The notes: generated by a model from the letters alone, not told the origin. 64,000 nucleotides of DNA from Marinobacter sp. (GCA_030457765.1 JAKDUK010000001.1:118692-182691), one strand, 5' to 3'. Shown: positions 18,251-29,183, counted from the stretch's first letter. Made by a program: numbers and translations.

Positions 18251-18832
18251 ATGACAGACTATTTGCTGATACTGGTCAGCACCATTTTGGTGAACAACTT
18301 TGTGCTGGTTCAGTTTTTGGGCCTGTGCCCCTTTATGGGGGTATCTGGCAAGCTGGAAACAGCCATGGGTATGTCCTTGGCCACCACGTTTGTGCTGACT
18401 CTGTCATCGGTGTGTAGCTATCTTGCCTACACTTACTTGCTAGCGCCTCTGGATTTGGTGTTTCTGAAAACCATCACCTTTATTCTGGTGATTGCGGTGG
18501 TGGTTCAGTTCACCGAAATGGTGGTGCGCAAAACCAGCCCTTTGCTCTACCGGGTGCTGGGTATCTTTCTGCCGCTAATCACCACGAACTGCGCAGTGCT
18601 CGGTGTGGCACTTCTTAATTTGAATAAAAACAACAACTTCGTTGAATCAGTGCTCTACGGTTTTGGCGCGGCTGCCGGCTTTTCGCTTGTGCTGGTCCTG
18701 TTTGCCGCCATGCGCGAGCGCATTGCCGTGGCCGACGTTCCCGCCTCCTTTCAGGGTGCGGCTATTGGCATGGTTACCGCAGGGTTGATGTCACTGGCGT
18801 TTCTGGGCTTTACCGGCCTGGTTAGCGTTTAA
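18251..18832 (+). CDS. rsxA: Electron transport complex subunit RsxA
   Basis: Integral membrane subunit of the Rsx/Rnf ferredoxin:NAD+ oxidoreductase-type ion pump. 193 residues with six hydrophobic segments; [20 protein letters not shown] and [16 protein letters not shown] are hallmark RsxA segments with the conserved cysteines that hold a membrane-embedded Fe-S centre with RsxE. It begins a six-gene operon directly after metG (25 nt gap). Confidence 0.96.
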   Translation: MTDYLLILVSTILVNNFVLVQFLGLCPFMGVSGKLETAMGMSLATTFVLTLSSVCSYLAYTYLLAPLDLVFLKTITFILVIAVVVQFTEMVVRKTSPLLYRVLGIFLPLITTNCAVLGVALLNLNKNNNFVESVLYGFGAAAGFSLVLVLFAAMRERIAVADVPASFQGAAIGMVTAGLMSLAFLGFTGLVSV

Positions 18833-18847
18833 CGGAGACACGTTTTT

Positions 18848-19426
18848 ATGTGGACAGGCATTATTATCGCTGTTCTGGCCTTGCTCGGTCTTGCCCTGGC
18901 ATTTGGCGCCTTGCTGGGTTTTGCCTCTGAACGTTTCCGGGTTGAAGGCAACCCGCTGGTGGAGCAGATCGACGGGCTGCTGCCACAGACACAGTGCGGT
19001 CAGTGCGGCTACCCTGGCTGCCGCCCTTATGCTGAATCTATTGCCGATGGTGGGCCAATCAACAAGTGTCCGCCAGGTGGTGAATCCACTATTAAATCAT
19101 TGGCCGATTTGCTGGATATAGAGCCTCAACCACTGGATGCCGAGCACGGTGTAGAACAAGCCCGTCGCGTTGCTGTTATACGAGAAGATGAATGTATCGG
19201 CTGTACCAAATGCATTCAGGCCTGCCCGGTGGACGCCATTCTAGGTGCCGCAAAACATATGCACACGGTTATCGAAAGTGAATGCACGGGCTGTGACTTG
19301 TGTGTGGAGCCCTGCCCTGTTGACTGCATCGACATGATCACCATTGAACCAGATATCCGGAGCTGGACATGGTCTCAGCCTGAGCCGGGAATAATCACCA
19401 CAGACCGTCAGGAGGGTAGCGCCTGA
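18848..19426 (+). CDS. rsxB: Electron transport complex subunit RsxB (ferredoxin-like)
   Basis: 192 residues: one N-terminal membrane anchor, an Fe-S domain with CGQCGYPGC, and two ferredoxin [4Fe-4S] motifs, [16 protein letters not shown] and [16 protein letters not shown]. It relays electrons from ferredoxin to the other subunits. The stop TGA overlaps the ATG of rsxC by one base. Confidence 0.96.
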   Translation: MWTGIIIAVLALLGLALAFGALLGFASERFRVEGNPLVEQIDGLLPQTQCGQCGYPGCRPYAESIADGGPINKCPPGGESTIKSLADLLDIEPQPLDAEHGVEQARRVAVIREDECIGCTKCIQACPVDAILGAAKHMHTVIESECTGCDLCVEPCPVDCIDMITIEPDIRSWTWSQPEPGIITTDRQEGSA

Positions 19427-21249
19427 TGAGCCAACTTTGGGACTTTAGCGGCGGCATTCATCCGGCAGAGCACAAGCAGATTTCTACCGGCCGACCTATT
19501 CAGGCATCGGGCATTCCCAGACAATTGATGCTGCCACTGCAACAACATATTGGCGAACCTGCAGAGCCGATAGTAAAGGTTGGCGACCGTGTGCTTAAAG
19601 GCCAGAAAATAGCGGATATCAGTCACGGCATGGGTGTGCCGGTGCACGCTCCGACCTCCGGCATAATTGAAGGTATTGGTGACTACCCGGTACCGCACCC
19701 TTCCGGCATGACCGACGCATGTATTGTTTTAACACCTGACGGCCAGGATGAGTGGTGCAAGCTATACCCGATTAGTGACTATCGCAAGCTTGACCGGAAT
19801 CAGGTTTTAGAAATCATCCAGTCTGGGGGCATCTCCGGTATGGGTGGCGCGGGTTTCCCTACGAACATCAAGCTGAAACCACCTCGAGATCGCAAGATAG
19901 ACACCCTGATTCTTAACGGTGCAGAGTGTGAGCCCTACATTACCGCCGATGATATGACCATGCGCGAGCGGGCCGACGATGTTGTTGCCGGTCTCAAAGT
20001 TATGGCCTGGGTTCTACGCCCGGAGCGCTGTGTGATCGGCATTGAAGACAACAAACCCGAGGCTGCCACCGCTCTGCTTGAGGCCTGCCAGGGCACCAAC
20101 ATTGAAATCACCGTTATCCCCACTAAATACCCTTCTGGCGGTGAAAAGCAGCTGATCGAAATACTCACAGGTAAGGAAGTGCCAAGCGGTGGTATTCCTG
20201 CTGATATAGGCGTTATGTGCCAGAATATTGGTACGGCAATCGCCGTTGGCCAAGTGGTTTTTCAGGGCACCCCACTGATCAGCCGCACAGTGACAGTTAC
20301 CGGCGACGCGGTACAAAATCCCGGCAATTTTGACGTTCTTCTGGGTACGCCAGTGGACTACCTGCTTGAGCAAGCCGGCGTGCAACCGGACCAGATCAAC
20401 CGTTTGGTTTTAGGCGGCCCCATGATGGGTTATACGCTGACCACGACAGCGGTACCGGTTATCAAGACCAGCAATTGCATCATCGCTGCGACCGCCGACG
20501 AGTTACCTGAACCGCCTCCGGAGCAGGCCTGCATCCGTTGTGGCCAGTGCGCAGAAGTCTGTCCGATGGAGTTGCTGCCACAGCAATTATTCTGGCACGC
20601 GAAAGCAACAGAGTTTGAGAAAGCAGAGCACCTTAACCTATTCGATTGCATCGAATGCGGCGCTTGCTCATACGTATGCCCCAGCTCTATTCCATTGGTG
20701 CAATACTACCGCTACGCCAAGGGTGAAATTCGCGTTCAGCGTGCAGAACAACTCAAGGCGGATCGGGCCAGGGAGCGCTTTGAAGCGCGCCAGGAGCGGC
20801 TTGATCGTGAACAGCAAGAAAAGGATTTGCGCCGCAAGGAGCGAGCTAACGCAGCAGCGCAAGCCCAAGCTAAAAAGAAAGCCGAAGCTCAGAGCGCCTC
20901 TGCTAACGGCGAGGCGATGAACGAAAGAGCAGCAAGATCGGCGTTAGTGGAACAGGCTCTGGCTCGCAAAAAAGCCAGCACAGAAGCGGCAAAGGCTCAG
21001 TCAGGCGCACTGGCCGAAACTGCTCAGGAAAAACCCGATATTGGCACACTGGAAAAACAGCTGGCCCAGACACAGGCTAAACTCGAATCCATGCAAACCA
21101 TGCTCGAAGAAGCAAAAGCACAACAGGCAGATAACGTAGAAAAACTCGAACGCGCTGTCTCCAAGAATTATGACCGTGTAAAACGGGCCGAAAGCGCCCT
21201 GGCAGATGCTCGTAAAACGCTTGCGACTGCCCCTCAATCCACCGAATAA
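19426..21249 (+). CDS. rsxC: Electron transport complex subunit RsxC
   Basis: 607 residues: an NADH/flavin-binding NqrF/Nuo51-like core, a SLBB-type domain, and two [4Fe-4S] clusters ([17 protein letters not shown] near residue 367 and [12 protein letters not shown] near 408). After about residue 440 comes a long Lys/Ala/Glu/Gln-rich coiled coil, common in gammaproteobacterial RsxC and variable in length; here it is shorter than in E. coli. The subunit is the soluble NAD(H)-facing module of the Rsx complex. Confidence 0.96.
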   Translation: MSQLWDFSGGIHPAEHKQISTGRPIQASGIPRQLMLPLQQHIGEPAEPIVKVGDRVLKGQKIADISHGMGVPVHAPTSGIIEGIGDYPVPHPSGMTDACIVLTPDGQDEWCKLYPISDYRKLDRNQVLEIIQSGGISGMGGAGFPTNIKLKPPRDRKIDTLILNGAECEPYITADDMTMRERADDVVAGLKVMAWVLRPERCVIGIEDNKPEAATALLEACQGTNIEITVIPTKYPSGGEKQLIEILTGKEVPSGGIPADIGVMCQNIGTAIAVGQVVFQGTPLISRTVTVTGDAVQNPGNFDVLLGTPVDYLLEQAGVQPDQINRLVLGGPMMGYTLTTTAVPVIKTSNCIIAATADELPEPPPEQACIRCGQCAEVCPMELLPQQLFWHAKATEFEKAEHLNLFDCIECGACSYVCPSSIPLVQYYRYAKGEIRVQRAEQLKADRARERFEARQERLDREQQEKDLRRKERANAAAQAQAKKKAEAQSASANGEAMNERAARSALVEQALARKKASTEAAKAQSGALAETAQEKPDIGTLEKQLAQTQAKLESMQTMLEEAKAQQADNVEKLERAVSKNYDRVKRAESALADARKTLATAPQSTE

Positions 21250-21271
21250 ATCGAATCAGGCCCCAACTTTC

Positions 21272-22324
21272 ATGGCGTTTGTTCAGCAATCTTCACCCCA
21301 CGCTCACAATGCCCGCCCCACATCCAAGGTGATGCTTTGGGTCATGCTGGCGGCATTACCAGGCCTGCTGGTACAGACCCTGTTTTTTGGCTGGGGCAAT
21401 CTAATCAATGTTGTCTGGTGCATTGCAATTGCTATGGCCTCAGAAGCGGGCATCCTGAAATTACGCGGCAAACCGGTCACATTTATTCTTAAAGATAATA
21501 CCGCCGCTGTAACGGGCCTTTTGCTGGGGCTGTCGTTGCCGCAATTTGTACCTTTTTGGGTATCTGCGGTTGCCGTCGTCTCGGCCATCGTGATTGCCAA
21601 GCAACTTTATGGTGGCCTGGGCTCCAACCCCTTCAACCCGGCCATGGTTGGCTATGCGCTGGTACTGATTTCATTTCCCGTTGCCATGACCACCAACTGG
21701 GCAGAACCTGCACTGCTTTGGAACAGCGCTCCCGGTTTTGGGAATACCCTGGCTGCCATTGCATCAGGGCAACAAACAGCGGTTGATGGCTGGACCATGG
21801 CCACACCGCTGGACGAATACAAACACAAGATTGCTACCCACACTGCCGCCGAAGTGCTGGTTCATCCCACATTCGGCAATGGCTTTGCCAAAGGCTGGGA
21901 ATGGGTCAACGCGGCCTTCTTGCTGGGAGGGTTGGTATTGATTGGCCTGCGGATTATCACTTGGCACATTCCAGTCGCCGTTCTGGGCGCATTGATCACT
22001 ATGAGCCTGGCCTTTGGCAGCAACGCAGATCAATATGCCCCGCTATCATTGCATCTGTTGGCCGGAGGCACGATGCTCGGCGCGTTCTTCATCGCTACAG
22101 ACCCGGTGTCGGCCGCCACTAGCCATCAGGGAAAACTGATTTATGGCGCCGGCATTGGTGTGCTCATCTACTTGATCCGAAGCTGGGGAAACTACCCGGA
22201 TGCTGTGGCGTTCAGCGTGTTGCTTATGAACTTTGCAGCGCCCTTTATCGATCACTACACTCCACCACGGACCTATGGTCACCATAAAGCCCGTCGCGGA
22301 CTGCCCGGCCGAGGCAGGAGCTGA
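21272..22324 (+). CDS. rsxD: Electron transport complex subunit RsxD
   Basis: Integral membrane subunit of about 350 residues from ATG 21272, the first Met that gives an RsxD-like N-terminus; an upstream in-frame start would overlap rsxC and lacks family sequence. Motifs: [23 protein letters not shown] and [16 protein letters not shown], the latter with the Ser/Ala-Thr site that carries covalent FMN. It follows rsxC by 22 nt. Confidence 0.95.
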   Translation: MAFVQQSSPHAHNARPTSKVMLWVMLAALPGLLVQTLFFGWGNLINVVWCIAIAMASEAGILKLRGKPVTFILKDNTAAVTGLLLGLSLPQFVPFWVSAVAVVSAIVIAKQLYGGLGSNPFNPAMVGYALVLISFPVAMTTNWAEPALLWNSAPGFGNTLAAIASGQQTAVDGWTMATPLDEYKHKIATHTAAEVLVHPTFGNGFAKGWEWVNAAFLLGGLVLIGLRIITWHIPVAVLGALITMSLAFGSNADQYAPLSLHLLAGGTMLGAFFIATDPVSAATSHQGKLIYGAGIGVLIYLIRSWGNYPDAVAFSVLLMNFAAPFIDHYTPPRTYGHHKARRGLPGRGRS

Positions 22325-22327
22325 ATC

Positions 22328-23029
22328 ATGTCAACGATGACTCAATCCATTCGCCGCAGCGCCATAGGGCTTGGTATTTTTGCGGTTATCACTGGCGGCA
22401 CCATTGCGGCTACCCAGGCATTAACTGAAGATCGAATCACAGAACAGGCAGCCAGAGCAGAAGCCAAGGCATTGTTTGAAATTATCCCTGAAAGTGCTCA
22501 TAACAACGATTTGCTCAAAGACACGATCACTCTGCCCGCCAGCGACCGGCTAGCAACAGACGGGGCGATGACGGCCTGGGTAGCGCGTCAAAACGGGCAA
22601 CCGGTCGGTATGATCCTGCCCGCCACTGCACCAGATGGCTATTCTGGCGCTATAAAGCTGCTTGTGGGTGTTGATCTTGAAGGTACCATACTGGGCGTTC
22701 GGGTGATCGGCCATAAGGAAACCCCAGGGCTGGGCGATCGAATTGAAACCAGAAAATCCAACTGGATTAAAGATTTTGAAGGCCACTCACTTGGTAACCC
22801 TGCACCTAGAAAATGGAATGTAAAAAAGAATGGCGGCGTTTTTGACCAGTTTACTGGTGCCACTATTACCCCTCGTGCCGTCGTAAAAGCGGTAAAAAGA
22901 TCATTGGCCTATCTCAAGAAGAACAAGCAAGTTATTCGGACAGAACTGAACAAAATTCCGTCTAATACTGGCCCCGCCATTACGCCCGATGACCTGACAG
23001 AAGAATCACTGAACGTGGAGACCCCCTAA
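22328..23029 (+). CDS. rsxG: Electron transport complex subunit RsxG
   Basis: 233 residues: an N-terminal membrane anchor and a periplasmic FMN-binding domain. [11 protein letters not shown] and [12 protein letters not shown] are the conserved FMN-domain motifs, the latter with the threonine that takes covalent FMN. Three nucleotides separate it from rsxD and two from rsxE. Confidence 0.95.
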   Translation: MSTMTQSIRRSAIGLGIFAVITGGTIAATQALTEDRITEQAARAEAKALFEIIPESAHNNDLLKDTITLPASDRLATDGAMTAWVARQNGQPVGMILPATAPDGYSGAIKLLVGVDLEGTILGVRVIGHKETPGLGDRIETRKSNWIKDFEGHSLGNPAPRKWNVKKNGGVFDQFTGATITPRAVVKAVKRSLAYLKKNKQVIRTELNKIPSNTGPAITPDDLTEESLNVETP

Positions 23030-23031
23030 CC

Positions 23032-23745
23032 ATGGCTACCAAGACATCCGGTGACATCATCCGTGACGGGCTATGGGACAATAACCCGGCGCTGGTTCAA
23101 GTGCTGGGGTTATGCCCGTTGCTTGCGGTCACCAGTACCGTGGTCAATGCCGTTGGCCTCGGGCTGGCAACTTTGATGGTACTGATGGGCTCTAACCTCG
23201 CCGTATCGCTGATCCGCAACTTTGTTAGCGAATCTGTGCGCCTGCCCGCGTTCGTGATGATTATTGCCTCATTTGTAACCTGCGCAGAATTATTGATGCA
23301 GGCGTATACCTACGAGTTGTACCAAATACTCGGTATTTTTATCCCGCTTATCGTCACCAACTGCGCCATTCTCGGCCGCGCTGATGCGTTTGCCTCACGC
23401 AACACACCTGGCCCTGCACTGCTTGATGGCGCAATGATGGGTATTGGCTTTTTTATAGTGCTCGTTGTTCTTGGTGGTATGCGCGAATTGATTGGCCAAG
23501 GCACTTTGTTTGCAGATATGCACTTATTACTAGGCCCCATAGCAGCCAACTGGGTACTCGAGCCGTTTGCCAATTACCCAGACATGTTATTTATGGTATT
23601 GCCGCCGGGCGCATTTGTCGGCCTTGGCTTGTTAATTGCCCTAAAGAACGGCATAGACCGCCACCTTAAGGCACGCCAGCAGTTGGCTCAACCAGCAGCA
23701 ACACCCGGTAGCAAGCGTGTGCGGGTTACCGGAAACGTCTCATGA
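23032..23745 (+). CDS. rsxE: Electron transport complex subunit RsxE
   Basis: 237 residues, six hydrophobic segments, paralogous to Rsx[22 protein letters not shown] and [18 protein letters not shown] are diagnostic. It completes rsxABCDGE. In E. coli this complex resets oxidised SoxR; in marine bacteria it more often serves as an ion-coupled pump, so the direction here is not known. Confidence 0.95.
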   Translation: MATKTSGDIIRDGLWDNNPALVQVLGLCPLLAVTSTVVNAVGLGLATLMVLMGSNLAVSLIRNFVSESVRLPAFVMIIASFVTCAELLMQAYTYELYQILGIFIPLIVTNCAILGRADAFASRNTPGPALLDGAMMGIGFFIVLVVLGGMRELIGQGTLFADMHLLLGPIAANWVLEPFANYPDMLFMVLPPGAFVGLGLLIALKNGIDRHLKARQQLAQPAATPGSKRVRVTGNVS

Positions 23746-23773
23746 TCCGCGACCAGAGTCGCCCTGAAACATA

Positions 23774-24412
23774 ATGAATAAAGCCAAGCGCCATGAAATT
23801 TTCACCCGGTTGCAGGAAGCCAACCCCAACCCAACAACAGAGCTGAAATTCAGCAATTCATTTGAGCTTCTGATTGCGGTTATTCTCTCCGCACAAGCAA
23901 CGGATGTTGGGGTAAACAAGGCTACAGACAAGCTCTACCCAGTCGCTAACACGCCAGAGGCCATACTGGCGCTAGGCGTAGATGGCCTGAAGGATTACAT
24001 TAAAACCATCGGGCTATTCAACAGCAAAGCAGAGAACATCATCAAAACCTGCCGCATTCTGATTGAACAGCACGGCAGCGTTGTTCCCGACAACCGAAAA
24101 GACCTGGAAGCCCTGCCCGGGGTTGGCCGAAAAACTGCTAACGTGGTTCTGAACACGGCGTTCGGGCAACTTGCTATGGCCGTGGATACGCATATTTTTC
24201 GGGTATCGAACCGTACCGGAATAGCGCCTGGCAAGAACGTACTGGAGGTAGAAGATCGCCTAATGCGGTTGGTGCCCAAAGAGTTTCTGTTAAATGCCCA
24301 CCACTGGCTTATCCTGCATGGGCGCTATGTCTGTGTAGCGCGCAAACCCAGGTGCGGCGCCTGCACTATTGAAGATCTGTGCGAATTCAAGCAGAAAAAT
24401 GATTATCAATAA
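23774..24412 (+). CDS. nth: Endonuclease III
   Basis: DNA glycosylase/AP lyase for oxidised pyrimidines in base-excision repair. 212 residues, as in E. coli. The helix-hairpin-helix LPGVGRKTANVVL contains the catalytic lysine, VDTHIFRVSNR the catalytic aspartate, and the C-terminal C-x6-C-x2-C-x5-C (CVARKPRCGACTIEDLC) binds [4Fe-4S]. Conserved last gene of the rsx operon, followed by a strong terminator. Confidence 0.97.
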   Translation: MNKAKRHEIFTRLQEANPNPTTELKFSNSFELLIAVILSAQATDVGVNKATDKLYPVANTPEAILALGVDGLKDYIKTIGLFNSKAENIIKTCRILIEQHGSVVPDNRKDLEALPGVGRKTANVVLNTAFGQLAMAVDTHIFRVSNRTGIAPGKNVLEVEDRLMRLVPKEFLLNAHHWLILHGRYVCVARKPRCGACTIEDLCEFKQKNDYQ

Positions 24413-24422
24413 GGCACTGACA

Positions 24423-24471
24423 TAACGCCCTTAAACAAGCCGACTGTTTGCCGGCTTTTTTAAGGGCGTTA
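24423..24471. terminator. Nested bidirectional terminator between nth and the chalcone-isomerase-like gene
   Basis: Outer arms TAACGCCCTTAAA (24423-24435) and TTTAAGGGCGTTA (24459-24471) pair perfectly, and inside them AAGCCG (24437-24442) pairs with CGGCTT (24452-24457), followed by a run of T. It can end transcription from both convergent genes. Confidence 0.85.
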
Positions 24472-24484
24472 CGAAAATCTCTTA

Positions 24485-25060
24485 TCAGCCTCGACCCAAC
24501 ATGTCTTTTTTCAGACTACTTTGCGCAGGTTCATCTGAGAGCCAAATACCAAACAACGCTTTTTTGAACTCAAGCCCGCCTACCGTGCCTTTGTCTTCGT
24601 TATTTTTGCGTATTTTGACGCCTTCGCCCGGCACGTAAATCAAATCAAACACATCGCCTTCTTTGATTTCCTCTTTAAACACCGCCATAAACTGATCAAC
24701 TTCAGACTGAATGGGTGTCATATCGCCGTCTGTAGAAGCCTCAAAGCCCTCCAGAGTTGCCTCGGTCATGCGGTCGCTGGTAATCATGCCAGATGTGATA
24801 TGCAGAGTAATGGCCTGGGGCTCATCAGCCTCAACCACGGCATTGCCATCCTGCTGCGCCTGCGGCACGTATAAGCTACCAACATACAAATCAATAAAGA
24901 ACTTGGAGCGGGTACCGGCACCGTTTAGCTGAAGCTCAGTATCATTTGCAGTATAGGTATCGGGGATATCGACACCACCAACGGTTACCGCCAAAGCAGG
25001 CGCTGACAGTGTAGCGGCCAGCATCAGGGATGCAAAACCCGTCAAAAATGCCTTGTTCAT
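24485..25060 (-). CDS. Chalcone isomerase-like family protein, exported
   Basis: 191 residues. A clear signal peptide (residues 1-24, cleavage after ALA) and a mature domain matching the bacterial chalcone-isomerase-like family: GVDIPDTYTANDTELQLNG and KFFIDLYVGSLYVP. Bacterial members lack plant chalcone substrates and are thought to bind fatty acids or other lipids in the periplasm; catalysis is unproven. Start ATG 25060 has AAGGAAAGGA just upstream. Monocistronic, between the nth terminator and the rpoS terminator. Confidence 0.82.
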   Translation of the reverse strand: MNKAFLTGFASLMLAATLSAPALAVTVGGVDIPDTYTANDTELQLNGAGTRSKFFIDLYVGSLYVPQAQQDGNAVVEADEPQAITLHITSGMITSDRMTEATLEGFEASTDGDMTPIQSEVDQFMAVFKEEIKEGDVFDLIYVPGEGVKIRKNNEDKGTVGGLEFKKALFGIWLSDEPAQSSLKKDMLGRG

Positions 25061-25158
25061 AGTCCTTTCCTTTTTCAGTCATTATTATGAGAGTTCATTC
25101 GTCACCAGGTACAAATCCGTGGCCCCCGGTGGCGCTATTCTAACAACGACCGAAAGGC

Positions 25159-25175
25159 ACCAGGCGTAACCTGGT
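25159..25175. promoter_or_regulatory. Candidate operator upstream of the chalcone-isomerase-like gene
   Basis: ACCAGG-cgtaa-CCTGGT, 6-bp perfect arms. On the minus strand it sits where the -35 would be for a possible -10 TAGAAT just downstream; the -35 itself is poor, which would suit an activator site. A second CACCAGG lies nearby at about 25104. The rest of the 25061-25230 region holds no gene I can support. Confidence 0.3.
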
Positions 25176-25230
25176 TCTCATTTGCAGGGATACTTTTGCA
25201 GAGTTACTTTTTTCAAAACCACTTAAACAC

Positions 25231-25263
25231 AAAACGCCGGCCATGAAACATGGCCGGCGTTTT
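25231..25263 (-). terminator. rpoS transcription terminator
   Basis: AAAACGCCGGCCATG (25231-25245) and CATGGCCGGCGTTTT (25249-25263) form a perfect 15-bp hairpin with a 3-nt loop, 20 bp beyond the rpoS stop, with T-runs on both strands. Confidence 0.9.
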
Positions 25264-25282
25264 GGATGCTGCGTCAGAAAAG

Positions 25283-26275
25283 CTACTTGAACAGCAGATT
25301 ACCGGTCAGGCCTTCTTTTTCCAGAATTTCACGCAAGCGCCTAAGCGCCTCTACCTGAATCTGACGGACCCGCTCTCGGGTCAGACCAATTTCCTGTCCA
25401 ACCTCTTCCAGCGTACTAACCGGATAACCTCTGAGGCCAAACCGCCGGGAAAGCACCTCCTGCTGCTTTTCGCTAAGCTGGTTTATCCACTGGCCAAGAC
25501 AGGCGCTCATATTATTATCCTGCAGCACGTCAGCAGGATCAGATGCGCCTTCATCCGCCACGGTATCCAGCAAAGACTTTTCACCGCCAGCACCGATTGG
25601 TGTGTCCATAGAGGCCACACGCTCGTTCAGTCCCAGCATTCGTTTTACGTCTTTAACTGGTTTATCCACCATCTGAGCAATTTCTTCTGCCGTAGGCTCA
25701 TGATCAAGCTTCTGGGTCAGTTCCCGGGCTGCTCGAAGGTAGAGGTTCAATTCCTTCACTACGTGAATAGGTAGCCGAATAGTGCGAGTCTGGTTCATGA
25801 TGGCCCGCTCTATGGTCTGGCGGATCCACCAGGTTGCGTATGTCGAAAAGCGAAAGCCACGCTCTGGATCAAATTTTTCGACCGCCCGGATCAGCCCGAG
25901 ATTGCCCTCTTCAATCAAATCCAACAGCGTAAGCCCACGATTCACATAGCGACGTGCAATCTTCACAACCAGCCGCAGGTTGCTCTCAATCATTCGCTTA
26001 CGGCCGGACTCCTCACCTTTGCGTGCCAGGCGTGCAAAATACACTTCTTCTTCTGGTGTCAAAAGTGGTGAAAAACCAATTTCATTGAGATAAAGCTGTG
26101 TGGCGTCCAGTTGCTTTGAGCTACTGTAATAACGCCCTTTGGTAGGAAAACCTCCATCGATTTCAGCTGCTTCTGGTGCGGCCTTATCGGTTTTTTCTTC
26201 TGCGAGTAACTGATCCTCGGAGTCATCAACATCCGTTATGCGATCAACAATGATACCTTCTTGTTCTGCTGACAT
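25283..26275 (-). CDS. rpoS: RNA polymerase sigma factor RpoS (stationary phase/general stress)
   Basis: 330 residues from ATG 26275 (a TTG 8 codons upstream is less likely; AAGAG and GGCGGGG lie just upstream of the ATG). The order is an acidic N-terminus, region 1.2 ([21 protein letters not shown]), region 2 ([43 protein letters not shown], then [16 protein letters not shown]), region 3, and region 4 with the [23 protein letters not shown] (each quoted here only in part of its conserved run). It follows nlpD; in relatives the main rpoS promoter is inside nlpD, and the 154-nt leader here could be a control site. Confidence 0.97.
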   Translation of the reverse strand: MSAEQEGIIVDRITDVDDSEDQLLAEEKTDKAAPEAAEIDGGFPTKGRYYSSSKQLDATQLYLNEIGFSPLLTPEEEVYFARLARKGEESGRKRMIESNLRLVVKIARRYVNRGLTLLDLIEEGNLGLIRAVEKFDPERGFRFSTYATWWIRQTIERAIMNQTRTIRLPIHVVKELNLYLRAARELTQKLDHEPTAEEIAQMVDKPVKDVKRMLGLNERVASMDTPIGAGGEKSLLDTVADEGASDPADVLQDNNMSACLGQWINQLSEKQQEVLSRRFGLRGYPVSTLEEVGQEIGLTRERVRQIQVEALRRLREILEKEGLTGNLLFK

Positions 26276-26429
26276 ATCTCTTGCCCCGCCTTCCAACAAT
26301 CCTGGATTTTTGCCCGATACTTCTTTTTATTGCGAGCATTGATTATTTATTTTCTATTCAGGACTTCTTCAATGGCCTGTTATGCGCTTTGGCCACCATT
26401 TTTTCTTATTTGAGGTTCCGCATTTACCA

Positions 26430-27335
26430 CTAGCGTGATGGCAGATAATGGGATGGATCGACCGGGTTGCCATTTTTTCGGATTTCAAAATGTAACTTGG
26501 GTCGTTCTGCGCCACTGCTGCCAAGCTCTGCGATAACCTGCCCGGCTTTTACGTTTTCTCCCTCGCTGACTCGAATCTTACGGTTATGAGCGTACGCGCT
26601 CAAATACTGCTCGTTATGGTTCACAATTATCAAATTGCCATAGCCGAGCAGACCATTGCCGGCATAAACCACATTTCCATCTGCGGCGGCCCTTACAGCA
26701 TCCCCGGCTTTTCCGGCAATATCAACGCCTTTATTGACTTTTCCGGATGCTGAATAACCTGCAATTACGGTGCCAGAGTGGGGCCAACGCCACGTGATAT
26801 TGGCCGCAGTCTGTGATCGAGAAGCCAACGGTGCGGAAGTATCTGGCTTGCGAGTAACGGCAGGTTTTTGCGCATTAGCCGCAGTTTGCACTGGCGGCTT
26901 GGCCCGTGATTTTCTGGCGGAGGTATTTGTAGAACGCTTTGATGCTTTTGCGGTTGTACCACCACGGCTATCAGATTTTACAGTGCCACGAACATCCAAC
27001 CGAAGTACTTGCCCGACCTGAATAGTCCAGGGCGGGCCAATTCCATTGGCATTACCCAACTCCCGGTAATCGCGGCCATAGCTCCATGCAATGCCGTACA
27101 GAGTCTCGCCTTGGCGCACTACATGGCGGCCCCAGTATACCGGCGGGTTGTATATGTCATCCCTGTGAAGCGCCTGAGTGTTGCAACCACTCAGGCTGCC
27201 GGAAAGTAATACAACTGTGAAAAGGAAAAAAAAGGCTTTACCAGTTTCTGATGCCCACAAAGAGAGCGGGGCACCGTAAAGGAACCGCGGGGAGGCCGAC
27301 AACGCGGCTTGAGCTGACCCACGTAATAATCTCAC
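26430..27335 (-). CDS. nlpD: NlpD-like lipoprotein, LysM plus degenerate M23 (LytM) domain
   Basis: 301 residues from a GTG start at 27335 that lacks a clear ribosome-binding site, so the start is uncertain. A lipobox LSGC occurs at about residues 48-51 after an unusually long N-terminal lead. LysM (HVVRQGETLYGIAWSYGRDY) binds peptidoglycan; a Lys/Ser/Thr-rich linker follows; the LytM domain lacks the metal ligands of active M23 peptidases (KGVDIA instead of HxxxD, HFE instead of HxH). This fits NlpD as an activator of amidase AmiC in cell separation, not a peptidase. It sits just upstream of rpoS, as in E. coli. Confidence 0.92.
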   Translation of the reverse strand: MRLLRGSAQAALSASPRFLYGAPLSLWASETGKAFFFLFTVVLLSGSLSGCNTQALHRDDIYNPPVYWGRHVVRQGETLYGIAWSYGRDYRELGNANGIGPPWTIQVGQVLRLDVRGTVKSDSRGGTTAKASKRSTNTSARKSRAKPPVQTAANAQKPAVTRKPDTSAPLASRSQTAANITWRWPHSGTVIAGYSASGKVNKGVDIAGKAGDAVRAAADGNVVYAGNGLLGYGNLIIVNHNEQYLSAYAHNRKIRVSEGENVKAGQVIAELGSSGAERPKLHFEIRKNGNPVDPSHYLPSR

Positions 27336-27568
27336 AGGAATAACACTGGCCTGGTTAAGAAAAATCTGTATAGGCTCTGAATCTGGTCAAAGAAGATCCT
27401 GAAGTTTCAAAAGTAACTCGCTAATTTATTGCATATTTAGAGAGCAAATCCAAGTTACTTGCCACCACAGCTGTTACCAACCATTTTCTTTGTTACGGGC
27501 GGAAACACTCGCATGCCCGGAAAGGTAACATTGGCCCATGGTGTTTTATCTAACGCCGACGCTTTTTC

Positions 27569-28534
27569 TTACTGATGGCGCCTGCCAAACCATTCAACCA
27601 GTAAAACCAGAGCAATGCCGGCAGCAACCATCACTACAGCCATAGCAACCTGCGGATCCTGGCCTGCAATATCTGAAAACGCACCCGGGCTAACGCTAAC
27701 CTCACTCAGCGGAACCTGTTCACCGGAACTGTTGGTTCGCCAACTGAGTGTCTCTTTCCAGGGCCAAACCTTATTCAGAGCGCCGATCATAAAGCCGGTA
27801 AGTAAAGCCAGCACAGCGTCGTGAAACTTATGGAACGCCCAGGTAATAAGCCTTGCAACCGACAAAAGCCCCACCAGACATCCTGCCACGAATAGCAGCA
27901 AAAACGCGATATCAAAGGATTTTATAGCAGCCAGAACAGGCGCATACATGCCGATAATAACCAGAATAAAGCTTCCGGAAATGCCGGGCAGTATCATGGC
28001 ACATATTGCCACAGCCCCGGCGGCAAAAAATGACAGTGCGGAAGGGGCAATCTGTCCTACCGATAAGGTTGTGATCCACCACGCAGCAGCGATGCCCAAG
28101 GTGAGAGGGATAATTAGTATGGCACGATAATGCCGTGCCTGGCGGCCAATATGCCAGACAGACGCCAGGATCAGGCCGAAGAAAAAGCTCCAGATGAGGA
28201 TCGGGTATTCTGTTAGCAAAAAGCTGATCGCAGAAGCCAAAGTCACAATACTGGCAAGAATCCCCACCAACAGCGTGCTGAGAAAGGTACCATCACAAGC
28301 TTGCCAAAAAACACCAAACTTACCCCGAAACAAATCCCTGAAGACAGCCCCGGGAACAGCATTAATTGCCTCCAAAAGCCGAAAATAGATACCTGTTATA
28401 AACGCAATAGTGCCGCCAGACACACCGGGAACGATATCCGCAGCACCCATTGCCATCCCTCTCAAAAATACCGAAGCGGGATGCTGCGAGTGCTCGCTGC
28501 CTTGCGTAGGTGGCTCCGGTTGCTTGTGAATCAA
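27569..28534 (-). CDS. DUF368 family membrane transporter (undecaprenyl-phosphate translocase family)
   Basis: 321 residues, about nine hydrophobic segments, with the family signature [16 protein letters not shown] and its repeat-like [21 protein letters not shown] segment in the second half. DUF368 proteins (PopT) were recently shown to be undecaprenyl-phosphate translocases that return the lipid carrier to the cytoplasmic face. A TTG start at 28534 overlaps the TGA of pcm; translation from an internal ATG near residue 27 would remove part of the signature, so the TTG is preferred. The gene is inserted between pcm and nlpD. Confidence 0.85.
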   Translation of the reverse strand: MIHKQPEPPTQGSEHSQHPASVFLRGMAMGAADIVPGVSGGTIAFITGIYFRLLEAINAVPGAVFRDLFRGKFGVFWQACDGTFLSTLLVGILASIVTLASAISFLLTEYPILIWSFFFGLILASVWHIGRQARHYRAILIIPLTLGIAAAWWITTLSVGQIAPSALSFFAAGAVAICAMILPGISGSFILVIIGMYAPVLAAIKSFDIAFLLLFVAGCLVGLLSVARLITWAFHKFHDAVLALLTGFMIGALNKVWPWKETLSWRTNSSGEQVPLSEVSVSPGAFSDIAGQDPQVAMAVVMVAAGIALVLLVEWFGRRHQ

Positions 28535-29160
28535 CGGACAACCCCGCCCAACAGAGGCACGAAGCGAACCGGCTCTAGCTCACGACGTTCAAATTGCTCA
28601 CCGTTGCGGATCACTTCAACAAGCACCTGCTGCTGCTCGCCAACAGGAGCCACCAGAACACCGCCATCGGCAAGTTGATCCAACAACTCTGCAGGCACAT
28701 CCATAGGAGCGGCGGTAACAATAATACCGTCAAACGGCCCTCTTTCTGGCCAACCCATACCACCGTCTGCATGCTTTAGCATAGCGTTACGTATATTGAG
28801 TTGCCGCAGCCGATCTCTGGCACGATCCTGGAGTGGTTTAATCCGCTCAACACTGTAAATCTGATCAAACAACTGTGATAGCACAGCGGTTTGGTAACCA
28901 GACCCTGTGCCCAGCTCCAGCACTCTGGAAGGTGCATGCTTAAGCAGCAATTCTGTCATCCGGGCAACGATATAGGGCTGAGACAGCGTCTGGTTATGCC
29001 CAATAGGAAGTGACGTATCTTCATAAGCTCTGTGCGATAAAGCTTCGTCCAGAAAAATGTGGCGCGGTACCTGCCCCATAACCTCCAGTACGCGATCCGA
29101 TTCAATGCCCTTTTCCTTGAGGCGCTGAACCAAACGCATACGCGTACGCCGGGATGTCAT
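28531..29160 (-). CDS. pcm: Protein-L-isoaspartate O-methyltransferase
   Basis: SAM-dependent repair enzyme that methylates isoaspartyl residues. 209 residues from ATG 29160, where the sequence begins [14 protein letters not shown] like Pseudomonas Pcm. A GTG at 29187, whose GTGA overlaps the surE stop, could add nine residues. Motifs: [18 protein letters not shown], the Pcm-specific [19 protein letters not shown], and SAM motif [16 protein letters not shown]. Surrounded by surE and truD as in E. coli. Confidence 0.95.
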   Translation of the reverse strand: MTSRRTRMRLVQRLKEKGIESDRVLEVMGQVPRHIFLDEALSHRAYEDTSLPIGHNQTLSQPYIVARMTELLLKHAPSRVLELGTGSGYQTAVLSQLFDQIYSVERIKPLQDRARDRLRQLNIRNAMLKHADGGMGWPERGPFDGIIVTAAPMDVPAELLDQLADGGVLVAPVGEQQQVLVEVIRNGEQFERRELEPVRFVPLLGGVVR

Positions 29161-29183
29161 CCCGATACCCTGAAGCTCGCCGC

